From: Verrucomicrobiota bacterium
GTDB taxonomy: Bacteria; Verrucomicrobiota; Verrucomicrobiia; Chthoniobacterales; UBA10450
Direction: 5' to 3'
NCBI GenBank assembly: GCA_003219945.1
Contig: QHQV01000337.1
Span: 1-5,411, forward strand
Length of the DNA: 5,411 nucleotides
The translations under genes and the position numbers were made by a program. Position 1 is the stretch's first letter. Each line of letters opens with the position of its first letter. Below, in pieces: positions 1 through 5,411 of the stretch. The notes under the pieces were generated by a model, which was not told the DNA's origin, made no database searches, and saw only the letters and a list, made by a program, of their open reading frames with translations.

Positions 1-426
1 ACCTTGGAATGCCGTCTCCTGAAACGTGAAGGGGACTCGGTCATCGGTTACCAACGGCTCTCACCGAAGATTTGTGAGGACCGCGACTACACACTGCGCG
101 TCTCGAAAAAGTCGTGGCCCGGCCCGAAAGGCTTGACGTATCTCAGTCAATGGGAGACGGCGAACGAAATGGGACCCCCGGAACAAAAAGGCGTTGTCCG
201 GCTGAAAGTCTGCAATGGCACTTGGCTGCTTGAGCCCGATGGGGCGGCAAAAACCCGCGCCACATATTCCATTTACTCCGACACTGGTGGTTTTGTCCCG
301 GCGTTCATCGCCAATCACGCCAGCCTGACGGCAATAAAGAAGTTGTACGCGGCTATCGGGAAGCAGGTAAAGGAACCTAAGTACGCGGCGGCTTCGCAGG
401 GGTCACCGGCGGCTGCCAAGCCCTAG
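1..426 (+). CDS. START-domain lipid-binding protein, C-terminal fragment (5' end outside window)
   Basis: The frame is open from the first base to a TAG at 424-426, giving 141 residues. It matches the C-terminal half to two-thirds of a START (SRPBCC-fold) domain. In order it has a GYQRLSPKICEDRDYTLRV strand, a central W (QWETAN), a KGVVRLKVCNGTWLLEP strand pair, a KTRATYSIYSDTGG strand, and the closing helix beginning PAFIANHASLTAIKKLY. A short Ala/Pro/Lys-rich tail ends the protein. START domains enclose a hydrophobic ligand, usually a lipid or sterol, in a helix-capped barrel; the ligand here cannot be read from sequence. A TTG at position 4 could serve formally as a start, but a START domain is about 200 residues and this one would begin mid-domain, so the real start lies upstream of the window. 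The gene ends 45 bases before the peptidase ATG on the same strand. A distant SRPBCC relative (polyketide cyclase type) is the alternative, but the PAFIANHASLTAIKKLY end favours START. Confidence 0.78.
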   Translation, partial: TLECRLLKREGDSVIGYQRLSPKICEDRDYTLRVSKKSWPGPKGLTYLSQWETANEMGPPEQKGVVRLKVCNGTWLLEPDGAAKTRATYSIYSDTGGFVPAFIANHASLTAIKKLYAAIGKQVKEPKYAAASQGSPAAAKP

Positions 427-441
427 CGAAATCTTTTTCGC
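426..441 (+). other. Small perfect hairpin over the stop codon of the START-domain gene
   Basis: GCGAAA (426-431), loop TCTT, then TTTCGC (436-441) form a perfect 6-bp stem beginning on the last base of the TAG stop. No T-run follows the 3' arm, so it is not a canonical intrinsic terminator. It could slow 3' exonuclease or mildly attenuate transcription between this gene and the peptidase gene, or be chance; a 6-bp stem is weak evidence. Confidence 0.3.
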
Positions 442-471
442 GAATAACCGGCGCGAGTATTGTCTCTCCGC

Positions 472-2616
472 ATGAGAGCGAATTTCTTCCTGTTTCTAGT
501 CGTAAGCGCCGCTGCGCTTGTGCTGAGCGACGCCACTTTGGCCGAGAGCGCGCCTGACACTCCAAAGAAACCTGTTGCCACCGAATACCATGGAGTAGCC
601 GTGGAAGATCCCTATCAGTGGCTCGAAGGTGACGACGACTCTCAAGTGAAAGCGTGGTCCGACGCGCAGAACCAGCAAACACGCAAGTATCTCGACAGCT
701 TTCCCGATCGGGCGGCGATTGAAAAACAGTTCCAAGAGTGGTACGCGAAAACTTCGCCGAGCTATTTCTCGCTCGTCTCGCGGCCCGGAGTTTTGTTCGC
801 GATGAAGTTCCAGCCGCCGAAACAACAGCCCCTGTTAGTGACGCTCGCGTCGGCGGACGATCTTAAATCGGAAAAAGTAGTGCTCGATCCGAACGTCCTC
901 GACACGAAAGGCACGACTGCGATCGACTGGTTTGTACCATCGTCGGACGGCAAATACGTCGCCATGTCACTTTCCAAAGGTGGCAGCGAAGACGGCACAC
1001 TTCACTTTTACGAAACTGCGACGGGCAAAGCGTTGCCGGACACGATTGCGCATGTCCAATATCCCACGGCAGGCGGCAGCGCGGCTTGGAACGCAGATGG
1101 CACCGGGGTTTATTACACGCGCTTTCCCCGGAAAGGCGAGCGGCCGGACGCTGATCTGAATTTTTATCAGCAGATTTACTTTCATAAGCTCGGCACACCC
1201 GACACAAAAGACACATATTCAATTGGCAAAGACTTCCCAAGAATCGCGGAGATCACCCTCGCTGCGTCACGTGACGGCAAATACATTCTCGCGACTGTAG
1301 CGAACGGCGATGGCGGGGACTTCGCGCATTATCTGCTTGGGCCAGATGGAACGTGGAAGCAGATCACGCAGTTTAGCGATCAGATAAAACTTGCGCGCCT
1401 CGGGCGCGATAACGCGCTTGATCTGCTTTCGCGCGCGGATGCGCCGCACGGAAAGATTCTTCGTCTGCCGCTGGATGTGCCGGAATTGAAAAATGCCGCG
1501 GAGATTGTTGCTTCCGGGGAACCGGTTATCGAGCAGATCGTGCCGAGCACAGATGCTCTCTATGTTGCCGATCTGCTTGGAGGACCATCGCAAATCCGGC
1601 GCTTCGATCTGAATGGCAAGAATGAAACCACGGTCTCGACCCCTCAAATCTCTGCTGTGCAGGAATTGCTCGCGCTCGAAGACGGGTCGCTCCTGTTCCG
1701 CGACGTGAGCTATACCGACCCGGCGGCGTGGTTCCATTGTCTTAATGGGAAAACCGAGCCGGTGAAGACGGCCCTGCAGAGCACGTCCCCTGTCTCGTTT
1801 GCTGACATTGAAGTGCGGCGCGAGTTCGCCACTTCAAAAGACGGCACGAAAATTCCACTGAACGTCCTTTATCGAAAAGGAATGAAGCGCGACGGAAACA
1901 ATCCGACGCTGCTCTACGCGTACGGCGGCTACGGAATCAGCATGTCGCCCAGTTTTGATTTTACGCGGCGGCTTTGGTTCGATCGCGGCGGCGTTTACGT
2001 GGTGGCAAACATTCGAGGCGGTGGCGAGTTCGGCGAAGAATGGCACAAGGCTGGCAATCTCACGAAAAAACAAAACGTTTTTGATGATTTCGCGGCTGCT
2101 GCCGAATACTTGATAAAAGAGAATTACACGCGTCCTGGAAAGCTCGCGATTCAAGGTGGAAGCAACGGCGGCCTTTTGATGGGCGCCATGATCACGCAGC
2201 ATCCTGAGTTGTTCCGGGCAGTAGTTTCCGCCGTGGGTCTTTACGACATGCTGCGCGTGGAGCTGGCTCCGAACGGTGCATTCAATGTGACCGAGTTCGG
2301 CACGGTTAAAAATCCCGAGCAATTCAAGGCGCTTTACGCTTACTCACCCTATCATCACGTTGTGGACGGAACGAAATATCCTGCCGTTCTAATGATGACC
2401 GGCGCAAACGATGGACGGGTGGCGCCGTATCACTCCCGCAAGATGACAGCGCGCCTGCTTGCCGCGAACAAATCGGAGAACCCGATTCTTTTGCGAACCA
2501 GCTCCAGCGCGGGCCACGGTATCGGCACTGCATTGAGCGAGCGCATCAAACAGTCGGCCGACATTTACGCTTTTCTGTTTGGGCAACTCGGGATGACAGG
2601 CAAGCGAGGTGATTAG
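472..2616 (+). CDS. Exported prolyl oligopeptidase-family serine peptidase (S9A)
   Basis: This 714-residue protein is full length for family S9A (about 700 plus a signal peptide). The enzyme is expected to cut short peptides, classically after proline. Residues 1-24 look like a signal peptide: MRAN, a hydrophobic core, then ATLA before E25, so the enzyme is probably periplasmic or secreted. Mature residues begin with the family N-terminal hallmark (YHGVAVEDPYQWLE). A beta-propeller follows to about residue 450, then the alpha/beta-hydrolase domain. The nucleophile is S564 in GGSNGGLL. The acid is D647 in GANDGRVAP and the base is H682 in SSAGHGIG, matching porcine S554, D641 and H680. Y484 in YAYGGYG fits the oxyanion-hole tyrosine (Y473) and R649 fits the substrate-binding arginine (R643). 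The S1-pocket tryptophan (W595) falls on N605, so strict prolyl specificity is uncertain. A TTG at 460 is in frame, but the ATG at 472 gives the cleaner signal peptide; neither has a Shine-Dalgarno sequence. The AsmA-like gene starts 56 bases downstream. Confidence 0.95.
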   Translation: MRANFFLFLVVSAAALVLSDATLAESAPDTPKKPVATEYHGVAVEDPYQWLEGDDDSQVKAWSDAQNQQTRKYLDSFPDRAAIEKQFQEWYAKTSPSYFSLVSRPGVLFAMKFQPPKQQPLLVTLASADDLKSEKVVLDPNVLDTKGTTAIDWFVPSSDGKYVAMSLSKGGSEDGTLHFYETATGKALPDTIAHVQYPTAGGSAAWNADGTGVYYTRFPRKGERPDADLNFYQQIYFHKLGTPDTKDTYSIGKDFPRIAEITLAASRDGKYILATVANGDGGDFAHYLLGPDGTWKQITQFSDQIKLARLGRDNALDLLSRADAPHGKILRLPLDVPELKNAAEIVASGEPVIEQIVPSTDALYVADLLGGPSQIRRFDLNGKNETTVSTPQISAVQELLALEDGSLLFRDVSYTDPAAWFHCLNGKTEPVKTALQSTSPVSFADIEVRREFATSKDGTKIPLNVLYRKGMKRDGNNPTLLYAYGGYGISMSPSFDFTRRLWFDRGGVYVVANIRGGGEFGEEWHKAGNLTKKQNVFDDFAAAAEYLIKENYTRPGKLAIQGGSNGGLLMGAMITQHPELFRAVVSAVGLYDMLRVELAPNGAFNVTEFGTVKNPEQFKALYAYSPYHHVVDGTKYPAVLMMTGANDGRVAPYHSRKMTARLLAANKSENPILLRTSSSAGHGIGTALSERIKQSADIYAFLFGQLGMTGKRGD

Positions 2617-2623
2617 TTATAAC

Positions 2624-2670
2624 GGTTACAAGCGTTACAGGCAATTTTGTAACTATCGTAACGAGTAACC
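2624..2670 (+). repeat. GTTAC/GTAAC pentamer cluster forming a nested dyad before the AsmA-like gene
   Basis: The 56-base gap between the peptidase stop and the next GTG start contains five copies of one pentamer. Two read GTTAC (2625-2629, 2634-2638) and three read GTAAC (2649-2653, 2658-2662, 2665-2669). The outer GGTTAC (2624-2629) is complementary to GTAACC (2665-2670), and the inner CGTTAC (2633-2638) to GTAACG (2658-2663). Together they could form a 12-bp stem interrupted by a 3/1-base internal loop. The structure ends two bases before the GTG. No T-run follows, so it is not a standard terminator. It may be a multi-site operator for a dimeric regulator, or an RNA hairpin that limits access to the start codon. 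Which of these is true, if either, cannot be told from sequence. Confidence 0.6.
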
Positions 2671-2672
2671 TG

Positions 2673-4016
2673 GTGCCCTTCCGAAGGAAACTGCTGATTC
2701 TTGCCGCCGCGATTGCGATTTTTTTTGTAATCGCAAGCGCGTTGGGCATGGCGTTGTTCTTCAGTCCGCTGCTCACTCGTTACGTGGAAGGTGACGCCTT
2801 CCGTGTCGCGATGGAGGAGGAAACGGCAAAGGGGTTGCATTTTCCTCGGGCGCGTTATGCGCCGATTCGACGGACCGGCGTATTGACGGCACACAGCGAA
2901 AGTTTCGAAGCCGACAGTGGACAGAAAGCAATGAAGTCACTCGTCGCTCACGGCGTCACTGCCAAGTTCGACCCGTGGGGCGTATTAGTGCGGCAGTGGA
3001 GACTTGATGGTGTAGAGGTGCAATCCGGCGACGTGGAGATCCAGATTTACGAAGCTCATCCAGAACCAGTGAGAGCGAAGCCGTGGTTCGCCATCTTTTT
3101 GCCCAATAGAGTTTACCTGAAGAAAATTCATTCGGACCAGGCGAATATCACCTGGCGATTTCGCGGTGAACAAGCGGGCTTCTTCGGAACCCAACTGCTG
3201 ATCACTCCGAACGGCCGGGATTTCAATTACGTTGCGACAGGCGGCAGATTGAAAATGCCGCCGGTTCCCGATCTAGAGCTTCGCCGAACACACCTCCTAA
3301 TCACGAAAACGCTTTTGACTCTGTATGATCTCGATCTTGCATCCGATTCACAGAGCGATCAAAGCATTCGGGCGCAGGGCCACGCGGGCGTCGGCCAGGA
3401 CAAAAGCATTGAGGCAAAAGCGAACTTCAACTCAGTGCCCATTCGCGGATGGTTGCCAGCGGAATGGAAAGGCCGTCTCAAGGGCGGCGCTTTCGGCGAT
3501 ATTCACTGGACCGGAAAAGATCCAAAGCTGGAAAGTTCATCCGGTGGAGGTTCATTGCACATTCAGAACGGGCGAGTCGACGATGTTCCGCTTTTGAACA
3601 AACTCGCGGAGCTTGCCCGGAAGAAATCATTTGAACGTTTGGACCTCAACGAATGCTCGCTCGCTTTTGCGTGGCGTTATCCAGAGATCGAGATCAAAGA
3701 CATCACCATCGAGGAGAAGGGCAAATTCCGGATCGAAGGAGAAATTTCCGTCAACCGCCGGCTTTTGCGAGGCACGGTTAGACTTGGGCTTGCGCGCGAA
3801 TATCTGGATTGGCTGCCGAATCCCCAGGGGGTGTTTAGCCGACATTCCGGCGGTTACCTGTGGACGGACGTACATCTATCCGGCACGATTAATGAACCGC
3901 GGCAAGACCTCAGCCAGCGCATCATCGAACTTTTCAACGAATCGCCAGGCGCTTATCTCAGCCTGATGTTTCGGCAGTTCGGCGATTGGCTGAAGAAAAC
4001 ATTTGGAGGCGATTAA
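2673..4016 (+). CDS. Single-pass membrane-anchored AsmA-like protein
   Basis: The protein has 447 residues. A basic N-terminus (MPFRRK) precedes one hydrophobic helix at about residues 7-30, which should anchor it in the inner membrane with the rest in the periplasm. No catalytic motif is visible. Residues 90-250 alternate short strands (GVLVRQWRLDGVEVQSGDVEIQ, DLELRRTHLLIT). Residues 265-350 resemble the AsmA C-terminal module: GRLKGGAFGDIHWTGKDP, then GGGSLHIQNGRVDDVPLLNKLAELA. Residues 402-416 (LSGTINEPRQDLSQRI) match the usual 'SGT..NP..DLS' ending. AsmA/TamB/YhdP relatives form long beta-grooves involved in lipid transport or outer-membrane homeostasis; this one is short and its cargo is unknown. 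The GTG at 2673 is chosen because it supplies the positive N-terminus and whole membrane helix; starting at a later Met (residue 26) would destroy the helix. There is no Shine-Dalgarno sequence, and the pentamer dyad ends two bases upstream. It lies co-directionally behind the peptidase gene and converges on the kinase gene. Confidence 0.8.
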   Translation: MPFRRKLLILAAAIAIFFVIASALGMALFFSPLLTRYVEGDAFRVAMEEETAKGLHFPRARYAPIRRTGVLTAHSESFEADSGQKAMKSLVAHGVTAKFDPWGVLVRQWRLDGVEVQSGDVEIQIYEAHPEPVRAKPWFAIFLPNRVYLKKIHSDQANITWRFRGEQAGFFGTQLLITPNGRDFNYVATGGRLKMPPVPDLELRRTHLLITKTLLTLYDLDLASDSQSDQSIRAQGHAGVGQDKSIEAKANFNSVPIRGWLPAEWKGRLKGGAFGDIHWTGKDPKLESSSGGGSLHIQNGRVDDVPLLNKLAELARKKSFERLDLNECSLAFAWRYPEIEIKDITIEEKGKFRIEGEISVNRRLLRGTVRLGLAREYLDWLPNPQGVFSRHSGGYLWTDVHLSGTINEPRQDLSQRIIELFNESPGAYLSLMFRQFGDWLKKTFGGD

Positions 4017-4084
4017 TCGTGACGTAACAGAAGCATCCTGGGTTGTTGTGTCGTGCGACCTTCCAAGCTCGCATCGGAGGACGG
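4017..4084. other. Convergent intergenic gap without a canonical terminator
   Basis: These 68 bases separate the stop of the AsmA-like gene (TAA, 4014-4016) from the stop of the kinase gene on the other strand (TGA, 4085-4087). A bidirectional terminator would be expected here. The best stem I find is GGTTG (4041-4045) with CGACC (4056-4060), five pairs including one G-T wobble around a 10-base loop, with no T-run on either strand. Termination is therefore either Rho-dependent or uses a structure not obvious by eye. Confidence 0.45.
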
Positions 4085-5359
4085 TCAATCACTTCTGCCC
4101 TCGGACCTGTGATCTCTGGCTTCTCCTGCTTCTAACATGCGAATGCGTTTGTCGATGAATGGCAAACGGATCGTCAGGGTAAGACCTTTGCCCTGACTGC
4201 TCTCGATGGAGAGCTCGCCGCCGTGCTCGCGCACGATGCGTCGGACGATCAATAATCCAAGCCCACTGCCGGATGTTTTGGTTGTGAAATAAGGCTCAAA
4301 TACACGGCTCAAATTTCCCGCCGACATGCCGCCACCGGTATCGACAAAGCGGACGATCACATGCGTATCGGTCAGATCGGTCCGAATGCGCAACGTGCCG
4401 CGGCGGTGCATGGCTTCGACACTGTTTTTGATCACGTTGTAAAATGCTTGCTTCATCTGATCGCGATCGAGCTGAAGCGATGGCAGATCCGAGCGCAGTT
4501 CTTGTTCAACGACTATCCCGCGGTCCTGAAGCTCAGGCGTAAAAAAGCGAACGGCTTCCTCGACAATTGTGTTTACATTTTGCGGCCGCAGTTGCGGACG
4601 TGACGGCCGGATAGCTTTCAAGAATTGCGTGACGATGGAATCCAGCCTATTGACTTCAGAACGGGCGACCTCGATCGACTCTTCGAGCGCCGCTTTTTCA
4701 CCATCGTGGAGCTTTTGCACGCTGCGCTCCATCAATTGCAAATGAATGTGCAGTGAGTTGAGCGGATTACCGATTTCATGCGCGACACCTGCAGCCAACA
4801 ACATCAGCGCATTGAAACGTTCCGATTCAATTGTTTCCTGGGCCGTGCGGCGGCTTTCAGTGATATCGCGCAGGATCATGACATGCCCAACCTCTTCCGC
4901 TGTAGCTGGGATCGTTGATCCCGGTTGGGCCCCACCATCGTTGCCGGCAACAATCCGGCCGGAGTCAACGCCTCCGGCTACAGTCGGTTCGCGCTGCTCT
5001 ATCACCAACGGAACAACGTAAAAATTGATGAATCGATTTTGCGGATAGAAGATTTCCATGTCGTGGCTGACAGGGCCGCCGCTTCTGGTCAGCGATTCCC
5101 AGGCGAGACCGCGAATACGTTCGTCGAGCCGTTTGCCGATTGCTTCGCTCGGCTCGAGCCCAAACACTCCACATGCTGCATCGTTGAGATAAGTGATCCG
5201 GGCTTTCGAGTCCGTTACGATGATGCCTTCCTGGATGGCATTGAACACCGTTTCCAGAAACCCTTTCTCCTGCGCCAGGCGGAGGAAGTAGTTCTGCACG
5301 TCTTCCGGGCCGATGCGGCCGAGGCGCTCGATGAGTTTTTCAAGAAAGCCCGCTTTCAT
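4085..5359 (-). CDS. Soluble PAS-domain sensor histidine kinase (PAS-HisKA-HATPase_c)
   Basis: This 424-residue protein has no membrane segment and should be cytosolic. Residues 1-35 form a helical lead-in. A PAS domain spans about 36-170 (AIQEGIIVTDSKARITYLNDAACGVFGLEP, ending VGHVMILRDITESRR). The dimerisation/phosphoacceptor helix carries H194 in AAGVAHEIGNPLNSL. The ATPase domain has the N box (NVIKNSVEAM, N308 and N312), G1 (DTGGG, 340-344), F box (FEPYFTTK, 354-361) and G2 (GSGLGL, 364-369). All motifs needed for autophosphorylation are present. The overall plan resembles NtrB/ZraS-type kinases, whose partners are often sigma-54-activating regulators, but none is visible here. The PAS domain is interrupted at residues 126-153 by a Gly/Ala-rich segment encoded by an inverted pair of REP-like hairpins. 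The ATG at 5357-5359 is preceded by no Shine-Dalgarno sequence. A charged tail (403-424) follows the ATPase fold. The gene converges on the AsmA-like gene; any operon partner would have to lie upstream, beyond the right edge of the window. The signal sensed is unknown. Confidence 0.93.
   Translation of the reverse strand: MKAGFLEKLIERLGRIGPEDVQNYFLRLAQEKGFLETVFNAIQEGIIVTDSKARITYLNDAACGVFGLEPSEAIGKRLDERIRGLAWESLTRSGGPVSHDMEIFYPQNRFINFYVVPLVIEQREPTVAGGVDSGRIVAGNDGGAQPGSTIPATAEEVGHVMILRDITESRRTAQETIESERFNALMLLAAGVAHEIGNPLNSLHIHLQLMERSVQKLHDGEKAALEESIEVARSEVNRLDSIVTQFLKAIRPSRPQLRPQNVNTIVEEAVRFFTPELQDRGIVVEQELRSDLPSLQLDRDQMKQAFYNVIKNSVEAMHRRGTLRIRTDLTDTHVIVRFVDTGGGMSAGNLSRVFEPYFTTKTSGSGLGLLIVRRIVREHGGELSIESSQGKGLTLTIRLPFIDKRIRMLEAGEARDHRSEGRSD
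4901..4929 (+). repeat. REP-like palindromic unit A inside the kinase gene
   Basis: On the plus strand the unit opens TGTAGCTGG and contains the perfect hairpin GGGATC (4908-4913), loop GTT, GATCCC (4917-4922). The stem extends by four more pairs, two of them G-T, out to 4904 and 4926. It aligns without gaps to unit B read on the opposite strand, 20 of 29 bases identical. Shared blocks are TGTAGC, the GG at columns 8-9, CGTTGA around the loop, and CCGG. The kinase frame reads through it as residues 144-153 (AQPGSTIPAT). The form resembles short extragenic palindromes (REP elements), but here it is within a coding sequence. Confidence 0.7.
4954..4982 (-). repeat. REP-like palindromic unit B, inverted partner of unit A
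   Basis: Read on the minus strand from 4982, the unit opens TGTAGCCGGAGG. GCCGGAG (4978-4972) and CTCCGGC (4964-4958) are exact complements. Folded in unit A's register (loop GTT) the stem keeps pairing except for one G-A mismatch. Where the units differ in the stem, both partners usually change: G-C to A-T at columns 10/20 and A-T to G-C at columns 11/19. G-T wobbles at columns 5/25 and 7/23 become C-G or G-C. Units A and B face each other across 24 bases that include the palindrome TTGCCGGCAA (4941-4950). The kinase frame reads unit B as residues 126-135 (TVAGGVDSGR). Confidence 0.7.
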
Positions 5360-5384
5360 AAGCTTACGTTACGGTTGAATGCGC

Positions 5385-5400
5385 GAAGCATTGAAGCATT
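5385..5400. repeat. Tandem 8-bp duplication upstream of the kinase gene
   Basis: GAAGCATT occurs twice in direct tandem (5385-5392 and 5393-5400). Upstream AATGC (5378-5382) can pair with the GCATT of either copy (5388-5392 or 5396-5400), giving two alternative small stems 20-40 bases ahead of the kinase ATG at 5359. The stretch lies where the kinase promoter or leader should be. I see no convincing -35/-10 pair. It may be a small regulatory element or replication slippage. Confidence 0.4.
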
Positions 5401-5411
5401 GCAACGAATAA

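Noticed and set aside
460..471. TTG at 460 as the peptidase start
   Set aside because: It adds only four residues before a good signal peptide that already starts at the ATG at 472, and it has no ribosome binding site to favour it.
1267..2322. Two long minus-strand open frames (1267-1737 and 1834-2322) opposite the peptidase gene
   Set aside because: They have no recognisable motifs, are rich in Arg/His in the manner of antisense shadow frames, and lie wholly opposite a gene with an intact catalytic triad.
3325..3966. Plus-strand frames 3325-3597, 3449-3634 and 3613-3966 inside the AsmA-like gene
   Set aside because: They are out-of-frame overlaps with Arg/Ser-rich, low-complexity translations. 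The AsmA-like frame is continuous across the whole stretch with domain-like sequence.
4017..4084. Bidirectional terminator between the convergent genes
   Set aside because: Only a weak 5-bp stem with a wobble and a 10-base loop is visible, and neither strand has a T-run.
4901..4982. The hairpin pair as a CRISPR fragment, integron attC site or IS terminal repeats
   Set aside because: There are no regularly spaced direct repeats, no attC core sites or adjacent cassette, and no transposase or open frame between the units, only 24 bases.
4361..5021. Plus-strand frames opposite the kinase gene (4361-4603 and 4746-5021)
   Set aside because: They are antisense to the ATPase and HisKA/PAS coding regions, which carry all the expected kinase motifs. 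No independent support.
2657..5373. CGTAACG shared by the gap before the AsmA-like gene (2657-2663) and the leader of the kinase gene (5367-5373, minus strand) as a common operator
   Set aside because: The same 7-mer also occurs within coding sequence at 2779-2785 and 5213-5219, so its presence in both leaders is not specific.

Overview
The window reads as ordinary, gene-dense bacterial chromosome, moderately GC-rich by eye. It holds four protein genes and no RNA gene, transposase, phage gene or CRISPR array. No marker gene fixes the taxon. The mix of a START-domain protein, an exported S9A peptidase, a single-pass AsmA-like protein and a soluble PAS histidine kinase, all starting without a Shine-Dalgarno sequence, reminds me most of a soil Verrucomicrobiota genome, with Acidobacteriota as the alternative. 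That is an impression from memory, not a result.

Layout. Positions 1-426 (+) hold the C-terminal part of a START-domain lipid-binding protein cut by the window edge. Positions 472-2616 (+) encode a complete exported prolyl-oligopeptidase-type serine peptidase with an intact Ser/Asp/His triad. Positions 2673-4016 (+) encode a membrane-anchored AsmA-like protein. These three genes are co-directional with gaps of 45 and 56 bases and could be one transcript. The second gap is largely filled by an unusual array of GTTAC/GTAAC pentamers forming a nested dyad that runs up to the GTG start. A 68-base convergent gap follows, with no canonical terminator. Positions 4085-5359 (-) encode a soluble PAS-HisKA-HATPase_c sensor kinase with no response regulator in the window.

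The genes do not form an obvious pathway. The first three could all act at the envelope (lipid binding, periplasmic proteolysis, AsmA-type envelope function), but that link is inference.

The most interesting signal is inside the kinase gene. A pair of about 29-base REP-like hairpin units lies in inverted orientation at 4901-4929 and 4954-4982. The two units share 20 of 29 bases and differ at paired stem positions in a compensatory way. The pair is read through in frame and encodes a Gly/Ala-rich segment of 28 residues inside the PAS domain. It looks like a mobile palindromic repeat domesticated as an in-frame protein insertion.
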